A stretch of 64,000 nt of DNA from AP-15 sp963738185 (GTDB lineage Bacteria; Pseudomonadota; Alphaproteobacteria; ATCC43930; CGMCC-115725): positions 124,001-188,000 of the forward strand of contig CAVTVA010000001.1 of NCBI GenBank assembly GCA_963738185.1. Reading direction: 5' to 3'. The notes below the pieces were generated by a model, which had not been told where the DNA came from, did no database searches, and was given only the letters and a program-made list of their open reading frames with translations. How positions within the stretch are numbered: position 1 is the first letter of the stretch; the number at the start of each line of letters is the position of its first letter. Both the position numbers and the translations under genes were made by a program. Below are positions 45,005-52,964 of this stretch, one piece after another.

Positions 45005-45283
45005 TCGGCCGGGGCGCCACGCGCAACCTGGCGGCCGACGATCCAGTCTTTATAGGTGTTGCCCGGCATCGGCCCCTTCGCATGCGCGTCGAGGGCCGCC
45101 TGGTCGCGCCATTTCTCGATCAGGAAGACGTGGCCCTCATCGCCATGCGGCAGCATCAGCTCGAATTGCAGGCAGCCCTCATCGCCCCGCGAGCGTTTGC
45201 GCGTGGCCGCGCATCAGGTCGAGGAACTGGTTGCGGAACTCGGGCTTTACCTCGAAATCGACGACGATCATGACCTGGCTCAT
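45001..45283 (-). CDS. Antibiotic biosynthesis monooxygenase (ABM) domain protein (one frameshift)
   Basis: A small ABM/quinol-monooxygenase-like protein of about 93 residues. It starts MSQVMIVVDFEVKPEFRNQFLDLM, continues (after removing one G from a GGGG run near 45197) through EGCLQFELMLPHGDEGHVFLIEKW and ends MPGNTYKDWIVGRQVARGAPAD. The dimeric ferredoxin-like fold usually works on quinones, monooxygenation of small aromatics, or heme. AAAGGGA lies before the ATG at 45283. The stop adjoins the MscS gene. No single open frame covers it, so it is easily missed. Confidence 0.8.
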
Positions 45284-45372
45284 CGCGTTCCCTTTCTGCA
45301 TCGATTGCGGGCATCATCCGATCATCGTCCGGCGCGGAGCCGAGCGCCAGTGGCGTGATGGGAGAAACGAGG

Positions 45373-46785
45373 ATGGCCTACGACGCCTTGCGCACGATCA
45401 TGCCGATCGCCGGCTGGCCCGAGGAGCGGGCCCGCGAGGTCGAGATCACCGGCGGCGCCGACCCGGTATTGCCGACCCCGTTCCGCATCGGTGCGGCCGG
45501 CGCCGCGGCATTGGCCGCGACCGGGCTCGCCGCCGCCGAGCTGTGGGAATTGCGCGGCGGGCGGCGCCAACAGGTTGCGGTCGATCTGCGCCAGGCGGTC
45601 GCCTCGCTGCGCAGCGGCCATTACCTGCAGATCGACGGCGCGGCGATCTCGACCGAGCGCAACCCGGTGATGGGCGTCTATCCGGCGAAGGGGGGCCGCT
45701 GGAGCTACATCCACGCGAATTTCCCGAACCACCGCGCCGCCGCGATGAGCGTGCTGGGCGTGCCCGAGGAGCGCGAGGCGGTGCGCCAGGCGGTGGCTAA
45801 ATGGGATGCGCTCGAGCTCGAAGAGGCGATCCTCGCCGCCAAAGGGGCGGGCGGCATGGTGCGCAGCATGGCCGAATGGGCCAGGCATCCACAGGCTGCA
45901 GCGATCGCCTCTCTGCCGCTTATGGAAATCGTCAAGATCGGCGACAGCGCGCCCGAGCCGTTGCCCGAGGGCGAGCGGCCATTGTCGGGGATCCGCGTCC
46001 TCGACCTGACCCGGGTCTTGGCCGGGCCGACCTCGGCCCGCACCCTGGCCGAGCACGGTGCCGACGTGATGAAGATCACGGCGCCCCATCTGCCCAATAT
46101 CGGCTACCAGGAATACGACACCGGGCACGGCAAGTTGCAGGCGCACCTCGACTTGCGCCAAAAGCAAGATCTGGAAACCTTGCGCGGGCTGGTGCGCGAG
46201 GCCGACATCTTCACCCAGGGCTACCGGCCGGGCACGCTCGGCAATCGCGGCCTGTCGCCGGAGGAATTGTCGCGGCTGCGGCCGGGCCTCGTCTACGTCT
46301 CGATGTGCGCGTTCAGCCATGTCGGCCCCTGGGCCTCGCGCCGCGGCTTCGACACCGTGGTGCAGACCGTGAGCGGGATCACCACGCGCCAGGGCGAGCT
46401 GTTCCCCGGCGCCAACCCCGGCCCGCAATTCTATCCGGTTTCCGCTATCGATTACTTAACGGGCTATCTGATGGCCTTCGGGGCGATGGTGGCGGTGGCG
46501 CGCCGCGCCCGCGAGGGCGGCAGCTGGCTCGTGCGCATCTCGCTGGCGCAGACCGGCAAGTGGCTGGTCGATCGCGGCCAGGTGCCGGAAGCGGCGCTCA
46601 AGGACATCGACAAGGAGCTCTACCCGGCCGAAATCGCGCGCTGGTCGATCGAGAGCGACACGCCGGTGGGCCGGCTGCGCCATTTGGGGCCGACCGTGCG
46701 GCTGTCCGAGACCCCGCCCTTCTGGGCGCGGCCCTCGGCCCCGCTCGGCTATCACCAGCCGGTCTGGCCGGCGCGCGCCGCCTGA
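45373..46785 (+). CDS. CaiB/BaiF-type (family III) CoA-transferase
   Basis: Family III CoA-transferases move CoA between carboxylic acids through an aspartyl-CoA intermediate. The 470-residue frame is intact. The start of the second, conserved half reads LSGIRVLDLTRVLAGPTSARTLAEHGADVMKI. HLDLRQKQDLETLRGLVREADIFTQGYRPG follows, then YVSMCAFSHVGPWASRRGFDTVVQTVSGI. The usual catalytic Asp position near YQEYDTGHGK is replaced by a less standard context, so the active-site Asp needs checking by alignment. The substrate cannot be assigned. It is divergent from the ABM gene and convergent with the amidase gene. Confidence 0.86.
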   Translation: MAYDALRTIMPIAGWPEERAREVEITGGADPVLPTPFRIGAAGAAALAATGLAAAELWELRGGRRQQVAVDLRQAVASLRSGHYLQIDGAAISTERNPVMGVYPAKGGRWSYIHANFPNHRAAAMSVLGVPEEREAVRQAVAKWDALELEEAILAAKGAGGMVRSMAEWARHPQAAAIASLPLMEIVKIGDSAPEPLPEGERPLSGIRVLDLTRVLAGPTSARTLAEHGADVMKITAPHLPNIGYQEYDTGHGKLQAHLDLRQKQDLETLRGLVREADIFTQGYRPGTLGNRGLSPEELSRLRPGLVYVSMCAFSHVGPWASRRGFDTVVQTVSGITTRQGELFPGANPGPQFYPVSAIDYLTGYLMAFGAMVAVARRAREGGSWLVRISLAQTGKWLVDRGQVPEAALKDIDKELYPAEIARWSIESDTPVGRLRHLGPTVRLSETPPFWARPSAPLGYHQPVWPARAA

Positions 46786-46822
46786 GGCGCCGCCTTCGGG
46801 AGCTGTTTGCGCGCCGGGCGCG

Positions 46823-47656
46823 TCAGCCGCAGCGCCTGGTCTTAAAATAAGCCTCGATCGCCTGCGCCAGGCCGCGGGCGAGCCGCCGCTGATACCAGGG
46901 CTGCTGCAGCAGCCGCTCCTCGGCGGGGTTTGAGAGGCAGCCCAGCTCGACCAGGGCGGAGGGGATGTCGGGTGCGGTCAACACCGCGAAATCGGCCGCG
47001 CGCCGCGGGGTGTCGAGCAACGTGACCTGGTGCCCGAGGGCGGCGACGATATCGCGCGCGAGCTCGATCGACTGGTTGTCGGTGTGGTCGCGCGTCAGAT
47101 CGGCCAGAATTTCGCCGATCACGCGAGGCTCGCGCGAAAAGCGCACACCGTCCACCACATCATTGTTCTCGTTCTCGGCAAGAGCCGCCGCCTCGCGATC
47201 CGAAGCCTTGGCCGACAAGGTAAAGACCGACAGCCCGCGCATCGCCGCATTTGGCAGCACATCGGCGTGGACCGACAGGAAGAGGTCGGCATCGAGCGCG
47301 CGAGCGCGGGCGACCCGCTCGCGCAGCGGCACGAACTCGTCGGCGCCGCGGGTCAGCGCCACCCGGAAGCGGCCGGTCGCGACCAGGTCGCGCTCCAGAT
47401 CGCGTGCCGTCGCATACGCAATGGTCTTTTCGTACACGTCGTGCGCGCCGATCGCGCCCGGGTCGATCCCGCCATGCCCCGGATCGATAACGACCATCGG
47501 CCGATACCGAACTCGCGGCTTTTCCGGCGGTCGCATGGCCCGTTGCTGGCGGCGGGCCGGCGATCGCGCCAAGCCTGCTTCCGGCCGCCAGCCGAGCGCA
47601 GCGCAACCCAGCAGCCCACGCAGCACGGCGCGCCGCGCGCAGGCGATGTTCGCCAT
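46823..47656 (-). CDS. N-acetylmuramoyl-L-alanine amidase (Amidase_3)
   Basis: Amidase_3 enzymes cleave the bond between MurNAc and the stem peptide during cell separation and wall remodelling. Zinc ligands and catalytic Glu are visible: VVIDPGHGGIDPGAIG (His), YEKTIAYATARDL (Glu), LFLSVHADV (His) and SALVELGCLSNPAEE (Glu). The 277-residue form starting at 47656 begins with an Arg-Arg signal (ARRAVLRGLLGCAALG) that could be Tat- or Sec-dependent. A start at 47716 would add 20 residues before the signal. There is no AMIN domain, unlike AmiC. Convergent with the CoA-transferase. Confidence 0.92.
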   Translation of the reverse strand: MANIACARRAVLRGLLGCAALGWRPEAGLARSPARRQQRAMRPPEKPRVRYRPMVVIDPGHGGIDPGAIGAHDVYEKTIAYATARDLERDLVATGRFRVALTRGADEFVPLRERVARARALDADLFLSVHADVLPNAAMRGLSVFTLSAKASDREAAALAENENNDVVDGVRFSREPRVIGEILADLTRDHTDNQSIELARDIVAALGHQVTLLDTPRRAADFAVLTAPDIPSALVELGCLSNPAEERLLQQPWYQRRLARGLAQAIEAYFKTRRCG

Positions 47657-47862
47657 CCCCCACCCCCGCCGGCGCGCCTTCGCCCCAAACGAGGGCGGCC
47701 GGGCGGGCAGGATCATGCGCCGACAAATTCCTCGGCGCCAGTAATCAAAGAGTTAACACGGCAACTGCGGTGGGCCGGAGCAGGATCGCCGCACCCACCA
47801 GCGTATTGGTCTGGTGGGCCGATTCACGAACCGCTTGGGAAGCAGGCGTTTCGATCGGACCA

Positions 47863-48270
47863 CTAGGATCCGCCGCCGCGATCGTCCTGCGAGCGGCGTA
47901 GCGGCGAGGGTGCCGCCGGCCGCTTATCGGCCAGCGCAGACCGCAGGCCGGTCGCAATGCTATGGCAAGCGGCGCGCACCGGATGGACCAGCCGAAGCCG
48001 AATGACCTCGGCGGCGATGCTTTTGCCCGGCCGATCGCGCAGGCTGGCCATGCCGTATCGGCGGTAATCGGCGACCCAGGCGGCGACGAGGCGCTCGCGG
48101 ATGCCAAACGCGGCAGCGGCTTCGGCGCTGGTCCAACCCTCGACCATGACGCGCTGCACAATCTGGCCGCGCTGCGCTGCGGTTAAGTCTACCCGTACCC
48201 TGGAACCGTTCTTCATGCCTCGCCAACGCGCGAACACGCTCGCAATTCCCAATTCTCCGTCCCCGTTCAT
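47863..48270 (-). CDS. Helix-turn-helix protein resembling an IS481/IS630-type transposase N-terminus
   Basis: A 135-residue protein. The central part (about 19-85) reads VDLTAAQRGQIVQRVMVEGWTSAEAAAAFGI, then VAAWVADYRRYGMASLRDRPG, a homeodomain-like helix-turn-helix as in IS481- or IS630-family transposases. No DDE catalytic core follows; the tail is basic and low in complexity (SALADKRPAAPSPLRR). It is either a transposase remnant or a small domesticated DNA-binding protein. The ATG at 48270 overlaps the acuI stop (TAATG), and a second ATG at 48216 is possible. A frameshift in acuI makes the two genes appear to be one continuous frame, which I regard as an artefact. Confidence 0.55.
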   Translation of the reverse strand: MNGDGELGIASVFARWRGMKNGSRVRVDLTAAQRGQIVQRVMVEGWTSAEAAAAFGIRERLVAAWVADYRRYGMASLRDRPGKSIAAEVIRLRLVHPVRAACHSIATGLRSALADKRPAAPSPLRRSQDDRGGGS

Positions 48271-49263
48271 TAAGCCTTGACATTGACGACAATCCGGCCG
48301 CGAACCGAGCCTTGCAGGATCATTGGCGCCAGCTCGGGCAACCCCGAGAGCGGCACGATCCGGGTCATTTGCGCGAGCCGGTCGGGCGGCAGATCGCGGG
48401 CCAGTCGCCGCCATGCCACGCTGCGCTCCTCGACGGGGCACATCACCGAGTTCGATCCCGAGCAAATTGACCCCGCGCAGCAGGAACGGGATCACCGTCG
48501 CCGGCAGATCGCTGCCGCCGGCGAGGCCGCAGGCGGCGACGCTCGCGCGGTATTTGAGCTGGGTGAGGATCGTCGCCAAGGTGGTGCCGCCGACCGCGTC
48601 GACTGCCCCGGCCCAGCGTTCGCGGTCGAGCGGGCGCGATGGCGCGGCGGCGAGGTCGGCGCGCGCGGCCAGATCGGCGGCGCCGAGGCGCGTCAGATAG
48701 TCGCGCAGCTCGGGCCGGCCGGTGGCGGCAACAACCCGATGGCCCAGCGCCGACAACAGCGCGATCGCGACGCTGCCGACGCCCCCGCCGCCGCCGGTGA
48801 CCAGCACATCGCCATTATCGGGGCGCAGCCCGTGCCGCTCTAGCGCCAATACCGCGAGCATCGCCGTGAAGCCGGCGGTGCCGATCGCCATCGCCTGGAG
48901 GGCGCTCAGCCCGTCGGGCCGGCGCACCAGCCACGCGGCCTTGACCTGCGCCTTTTCGGCATAGCCGCCCCAATGGATTTCGCCGACCCGCCAGCCGGTC
49001 AGCACCACCGGATCGCCGGGTCCGAACTCGGGCGAAGCCGAGCGCTCGACCGTGCCGGCAAAATCGATGCCCGGGATGTGCGGATAATTCCGCACCAGCC
49101 GGCCCTGGCCCTGCAGCACCATCGCGTCCTTGTAGTTGAGGCTCGAATATTCGACCGCGACGGTGACCTCGCCCTCCGGCAGCCGGGCTTCGTCCACCGT
49201 TTCGATGTGGGGGACGAGCTTGCCCGCCTCCTCGTGCAACACCAGCGCGCGAAATGTGGCCAT
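48270..49263 (-). CDS. AcuI/YhdH-type NADPH:quinone oxidoreductase, acrylyl-CoA reductase-like (one frameshift)
   Basis: A zinc-independent medium-chain dehydrogenase/reductase. AcuI-type members reduce acrylyl-CoA to propionyl-CoA with NADPH. The N-terminus MATFRALVLHEEAGKL leads to EYSSLNYKDAMVLQGQGRL and YPHIPGIDFAGTVE, GWRVGEIHWGGYAEKAQV, then the cofactor site VLVTGGGGGVGSVAIALLSALGH and ACGLAGGSDLPATVIPFLLRGVNLLGI. One missing base near 48453 breaks the frame; the end SVMCPVEERSVAWRRLAR to RGRIVVNVKA is recovered in the next frame and stops at 48270. The reconstructed length is about 331 residues, normal. GAGGGAGGG precedes the ATG. The gene is divergent from vapB. Confidence 0.88.
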
Positions 49264-49370
49264 GAACCCTCCCTCTTCTCCGATCGACCCGATATGGCCA
49301 TCGGCCAGACCTTGCCCGATGACGTTTTCTGATCAAATTACATTGCTTGGCGAAAAGTGGGCTCCATGCC

Positions 49371-49622
49371 ATGTCAGCGATTTTAGTCCGGGTCTCACAA
49401 TCGGGCCGTCTCAGCATTCCGGCGCAATTTCGCAAGGCGATTGGTCTCGAACGAGGCGGCGAGGTGGCAATCGAGCTGGACGGCAAGGACATCCGCATTC
49501 GGACCGTGGATGAGATTGTCGGCCGGGCGCAGGCGCTCGCCAGCCGACTGCTTGGCGATAAGCCTGATGGATCGGTCGATGCCTTTCTCGCTGAGCGGCG
49601 CCGAGAGGCCGGACGCGAGTGA
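49371..49622 (+). CDS. AbrB/MazE-fold antitoxin (VapB-like)
   Basis: An 83-residue swapped-hairpin AbrB-type DNA-binding protein: VRVSQSGRLSIPAQFRKAIGLERGGEVAIELDGKDIRI is the domain (about residues 5-45). The C-terminal half (ALASRLLGDKPDGSVDAFLAERR) would wrap the toxin. It overlaps the PIN-domain toxin gene by four bases (GTGA), the standard antitoxin-first arrangement. The complex normally represses its own promoter. The ATG at 49371 is preferred; the frame is open from 49347. Confidence 0.88.
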   Translation: MSAILVRVSQSGRLSIPAQFRKAIGLERGGEVAIELDGKDIRIRTVDEIVGRAQALASRLLGDKPDGSVDAFLAERRREAGRE

Positions 49623-50008
49623 CGCTCGCGGTTCTCGACGCTTCCGCTCTCTTGGCATTGCTTCTCGGCGAGCCAGGCAATGAGAAGGTCCGAGCTGTTC
49701 TCGCCGAAGCAGCGATGTCTGCAGTCAACTTCGCCGAGGTGGTCGGCCATTTCGCTCGAAACGGCGCGAACGAGCAGGATATTCGGCTGATCCTCGATCC
49801 CCTCCCGATCGAGAGGGTTGGTTTCGACGAGAATCTGGCGGTTGCTGCCGGACTGCTTTTGCCGGCAACGAGACGAGCGGGGCTGTCTCTTGGCGATCGA
49901 GCCTGTCTGGCGCTGGCATCGCGTCTGGGGGTCCGCGCCCTGACCGCCGATCGTTCCTGGCAAGCCATTGCCGCCGCCATGGGGGTCGAAATCGAGCTGG
50001 TTCGCTGA
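49619..50008 (+). CDS. PIN-domain toxin (VapC-like ribonuclease)
   Basis: A 129-residue PIN-domain protein. Acidic metal-binding residues are where expected: Asp in AVLDASALLALLL, Glu in AVNFAEVVGHF, Asp in LSLGDRACLALA and Asp in ALTADRSWQAI. VapC toxins cut tRNA or rRNA with Mg2+. The GTG start overlaps the antitoxin stop. All four active-site positions are acidic, so the toxin is probably functional. The pair lies between acuI and the thiolase gene. Confidence 0.92.
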   Translation: MTLAVLDASALLALLLGEPGNEKVRAVLAEAAMSAVNFAEVVGHFARNGANEQDIRLILDPLPIERVGFDENLAVAAGLLLPATRRAGLSLGDRACLALASRLGVRALTADRSWQAIAAAMGVEIELVR

Positions 50009-50041
50009 CCGCCGCAAAAATCGGCACCGCCACTCACCGTC

Positions 50042-51211
50042 TTACCCGCGCAGCGGCTCGAGGATGCTGACGAAATTGGCGACCGCCGCGCCGCCCATGT
50101 TCATGACCCCGGCGAGCCCGGCCCCCGGCACCTGGATGCCGCCGGCGGCGCCGGTCACTTGCATCGCGGCCAAGACATGCATCGAGACGCCAGTGGCGCC
50201 GATCGGGTGGCCCTTCGATTTAAGCCCGCCCGACGGGTTGACCGGGAGCCGGCCGTCCTTTTCGGTCCAGCCTTCGAGGATCGCGCGGGCACCCTCGCCC
50301 TTTGGCACGAGCCCCATCGCCTCGTATTCGATCAGTTCGGCGATCGTAAAACAGTCATGGGTTTCCACGAGGTCGAGATCGTCGAGCGCCAGCCGCGCCG
50401 CCGCGAGCGCGCGTTGCCATGCCAGCGCCGGCCCCTCGAAGGCGATCACATCGCGCCGGCTCATCGGCAAAAAATCGTTGACCTGCTCGGCGGCGCGGAA
50501 AATCACCGCTTTTTTCATCGAAAGCGCAGTCGCGGTGTCGGCCAGCACCACCGCCGCCGCGCCGTCCGAGACCAAGGAGCAATCGGTGCGCTTCAACGGG
50601 CCGGCGACAATCGGGTTCTTGTCGGAAACGGTGCGGCAGAACTCGTAGCCTAGATCCTTCTGCATCTGAGCGAGCGGGTTGGCGGCGCCGTTCTTGTGGT
50701 TTTTGGCGGCGATCCGGGCCAGCGCGTCGGACTGGTCGCCATAGCGCTGGAAATAGCTCTGCGCGATCTGGCCGAAGATGCCGGCAAACCCGCCCTCGAT
50801 CTGGTCTTCCTCCTTCCTGTAGGAGGCGCCGAGCAGGATGTCGCCGATCTGGGCACCCGAGACCTCGGTCATCTTCTCGACGCCGACGACCAGCGCCAGC
50901 CGCGCCTTTTTGGCGGCGATCGCCTGCAGCCCCTGATGGATCGCGGCCGAGCCGGTGGCGCAGGCGTCCTCGACCCGCGTCGCCGGCTTGAAGCGAAAGC
51001 CGGGATCGGCCTGGAACACCAACGAGGCCGGGAACTCCTGGCGCACAAAGCCGCCATTCATCGTGCCGAGATAGACCGCGTCGATGTCTGCGGCGGCGAC
51101 CCCGGCATCGGCCAAGGCGGCCTGCGTCACCTCGACGATCAGCTCTTCGATGCCCTTGCCCTCGTGCTTGCCGAATTTGCTGTGCGCCCAGCCGACGATG
51201 CATCCGCTCAT
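50042..51211 (-). CDS. Thiolase-family protein (acetyl-CoA acetyltransferase, SCP2-type)
   Basis: A 389-residue thiolase-like enzyme starting MSGCIVGWAHSKFGK, with GGAGGG before the ATG at 51211. The nucleophile Cys is in RVEDACATGSAAIHQGL. The C-terminal half has VETHDCFTIAELIEYEAMGL and GGLKSKGHPIGATGVSMH, which hold the catalytic His. The HDCF segment takes the place of the NEAF motif of classical thiolases and there is no obvious second catalytic Cys of the CxG type. This is the SCP2/SCPx-like branch, whose members act on branched or long acyl-CoA or in catabolic clusters. Convergent with vapC. Confidence 0.9.
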   Translation of the reverse strand: MSGCIVGWAHSKFGKHEGKGIEELIVEVTQAALADAGVAAADIDAVYLGTMNGGFVRQEFPASLVFQADPGFRFKPATRVEDACATGSAAIHQGLQAIAAKKARLALVVGVEKMTEVSGAQIGDILLGASYRKEEDQIEGGFAGIFGQIAQSYFQRYGDQSDALARIAAKNHKNGAANPLAQMQKDLGYEFCRTVSDKNPIVAGPLKRTDCSLVSDGAAAVVLADTATALSMKKAVIFRAAEQVNDFLPMSRRDVIAFEGPALAWQRALAAARLALDDLDLVETHDCFTIAELIEYEAMGLVPKGEGARAILEGWTEKDGRLPVNPSGGLKSKGHPIGATGVSMHVLAAMQVTGAAGGIQVPGAGLAGVMNMGGAAVANFVSILEPLRG

Positions 51212-51293
51212 GCCGCCCTCCAAAGTGCCGACGCGAGTGGGTCGGCCGTGGCGAGCCCACCCGCGTCTGATCTATCGTGATATGGGTAAAAAA

Positions 51294-52442
51294 ATGGCTG
51301 AGAAAATGGACACGGTCACCCTGCGCCGCCCCGACGATTGGCACGTGCATCTGCGTGACGGGGCTATGCTTTCCGCGGTCGCGCCGTTCACCGCACGGCA
51401 GTTCGCTCGCGCAATCGTGATGCCGAACCTCTCGCCGCCGGTGACGAGCATCGCAGCGGCGCGCGGCTATCGCGAGCGCATCCTCGCGGCGCTGCGCCCC
51501 CACCCTAACCCTCCCCCGCCTGCGGGGGAGGAAATGGAAGATAGTCCTCCCGCGCTCGCCGGGGAGGGAAGGGGAGGTGACCCTCCCCCGCCCGCGGGAG
51601 CGGGAGGGGGGTTCACGCCGCTGATGACCTGCTATCTGACCGACGCGACCGAGCCGGAAGAGGTCGCGCGCGGCTACGAGGAAGGCGTCTTTGCCGCGGT
51701 CAAGCTCTATCCCGCCAATGCGACCACCAATTCATCCCTTGGCGTGACCAATATCGGCCGCGTCCAAGGGGTGCTGGAGCGCATGGCGGCGCTCGGCATG
51801 CCGCTGTTGGTTCATGGCGAGGCGACCGCCCCCGAAATCGACGTGTTCGACCGCGAGGCGGTGTTTATCGACTGGGTGCTCGACCCGCTGCGCCGCCGAT
51901 TGCCCGAATTGCGCATCGTCCTCGAGCACATCACCACCGAGGAAGCTGTCGGATACGTCACCAGCAGCGGCCCGAACTTGGCGGCGACGATCACCGCCCA
52001 TCATCTCGTGATCAACCGCAATGCGATCTTTGCCGGCGGCATCCGCCCGCACCTCTATTGCCTGCCGATCGCCAAGCGCGAACAGCACCGGCTGGCCCTG
52101 CGCCGGGCCGCGACCTCGGGCGACCCGCATTTTTTTCTCGGCACCGACAGCGCTCCGCACGCCCGGACGGCCAAGGAGGCGGCCTGCGGCTGCGCCGGCA
52201 TCTTTACCGCCCCCTGCGCGGTTGAGATTTATGCCGAAGTCTTTGAGGAGGAAGGGGCGCTCGACCGGCTCGAAGGCTTTTCCTCGCTGAACGGCCCGCA
52301 ATTCTACCGGCTTCCGGCCAACCAAGACCGCATCACCCTGAGCCGCGAGCCCTGGGTCGTGCCGGCGCGCATCGGCGCGGGAGAGAGCGCCGTCGTCCCG
52401 TTCCGCGGCGGCGAAACCTTGCGCTGGCGGCTCACCGGTTGA
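51294..52442 (+). CDS. pyrC: Dihydroorotase PyrC with an in-frame palindromic insertion
   Basis: PyrC closes carbamoyl-aspartate to dihydroorotate in pyrimidine synthesis. Class II features are intact: metal-binding DDWHVHLRDG, MPNLSPPVTSIAAARGYRERIL, FTPLMTCYLTDATEPEEV, the carbamylated-Lys region AVKLYPANATTNSS, LLVHGEAT, LEHITTEEAVGYV, ITAHHLVINRN, and FFLGTDSAPHA with the catalytic Asp. At about 382 residues it is some 35 longer than E. coli PyrC. The excess lies between RERILAALR and FTPLMTCY and is Pro/Gly/Glu-rich (51500-51615), encoded by three GC-rich palindromes. The start is uncertain: in-frame ATGs at 51282, 51294 and 51306. Divergent from the thiolase. Confidence 0.93.
   Translation: MAEKMDTVTLRRPDDWHVHLRDGAMLSAVAPFTARQFARAIVMPNLSPPVTSIAAARGYRERILAALRPHPNPPPPAGEEMEDSPPALAGEGRGGDPPPPAGAGGGFTPLMTCYLTDATEPEEVARGYEEGVFAAVKLYPANATTNSSLGVTNIGRVQGVLERMAALGMPLLVHGEATAPEIDVFDREAVFIDWVLDPLRRRLPELRIVLEHITTEEAVGYVTSSGPNLAATITAHHLVINRNAIFAGGIRPHLYCLPIAKREQHRLALRRAATSGDPHFFLGTDSAPHARTAKEAACGCAGIFTAPCAVEIYAEVFEEEGALDRLEGFSSLNGPQFYRLPANQDRITLSREPWVVPARIGAGESAVVPFRGGETLRWRLTG
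51511..51609. repeat. Cluster of three GC-rich palindromes inside pyrC
   Basis: Three adjacent inverted repeats occur in frame within pyrC. The first is perfect: CTCCCCCGC (51511-51519), a CT loop and GCGGGGGAG (51522-51530). The second pairs CCTCCC (about 51547-51552) with GGGAGG (51562-51567). The third pairs CCCTCCC (51581-51587) with GGGAGGG (51603-51609). The arms share a CCTCCC/GGGAGG core, so they look like copies of one element arranged in tandem. The length of the whole is compatible with the extra residues of the protein. Confidence 0.8.
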
Positions 52443-52445
52443 GGC

Positions 52446-52736
52446 TCAGCCGCCGCCCCGCTTGTCGCTGCCGCCGGAGAGGCTGCGTCCGGCTCCAGCC
52501 GCCTCGTCGAGGCCTCGGCTGATCGAGCCCGATGCTGCATCGGTTTCGCGGCGGTTCGACCGGGCGAGCTCTCGCGCCTGTTCGGATCGGCGACGCGTCT
52601 CGCTGCTCAAGCGGCGCGTCTCCTCGGCCTGACGGTGCAGCTTCTCGGCGGTGTGATGCACCTGTGCCGCAAAATCGCGTGCCTTCTCCAAAACGCGGCC
52701 GAGCCCGGATCGGGAGGAGGATGGTCGCAGTGCCAT
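52446..52736 (-). CDS. Hypothetical helical protein (96 residues)
   Basis: I do not recognise this protein. Its middle (about residues 12-75) is strongly helical and charged, with heptad-like spacing (VHHTAEKLHRQAEETRRLSSE, SEQARELARSNRRE), suggesting a coiled coil. The tail is Gly/Ser-rich. No signal peptide or membrane segment is seen. A moderate AAAGGCAG lies before the ATG. It ends four bases from the convergent pyrC stop and is divergent from the chemotaxis-type kinase gene. The frame could be a chance reading, since the opposite strand is not coding here; the composition makes a real gene somewhat more likely than not. Confidence 0.45.
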   Translation of the reverse strand: MALRPSSSRSGLGRVLEKARDFAAQVHHTAEKLHRQAEETRRLSSETRRRSEQARELARSNRRETDAASGSISRGLDEAAGAGRSLSGGSDKRGGG

Positions 52737-52964
52737 TGGGCTGCCTTTGCTCGTGCTCTAAAGAGGTAACCGCGCCGTTGGCCACCGCGTTCCTCTACTT
52801 GGATGGCGCGCCCCATCTCCTCCACCTGCCCATCTGATCCACTCGCCATCCGATCCATTCCAAAATGCGCTTGTAACTGAAAAGCGAAACTTTTGTTCGG
52901 AAGCTCGTGACGACGCTACGAAACTACCGTTTAGAAAAGCGAAAACCGGGCGTAGGATGCATTC

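Noticed and set aside
43193..45055. A 620-codon plus-strand open frame opposite the MscS gene
   Set aside because: Rich in Asp, Glu, Arg, Gln and His in the way antisense translations of membrane genes are; the opposite strand encodes a clear channel.
47863..49263. An apparent 466-residue fusion of a quinone oxidoreductase with a helix-turn-helix domain
   Set aside because: The oxidoreductase's conserved C-terminus continues in another frame and ends at a stop overlapping a new ATG. The fusion is produced by a missing base near 48453.
51481..51620. The repeats in pyrC as a CRISPR-like array or an intergenic region splitting pyrC into two genes
   Set aside because: Units differ in spacing and are palindromes without constant spacers, and the reading frame passes through without a stop.
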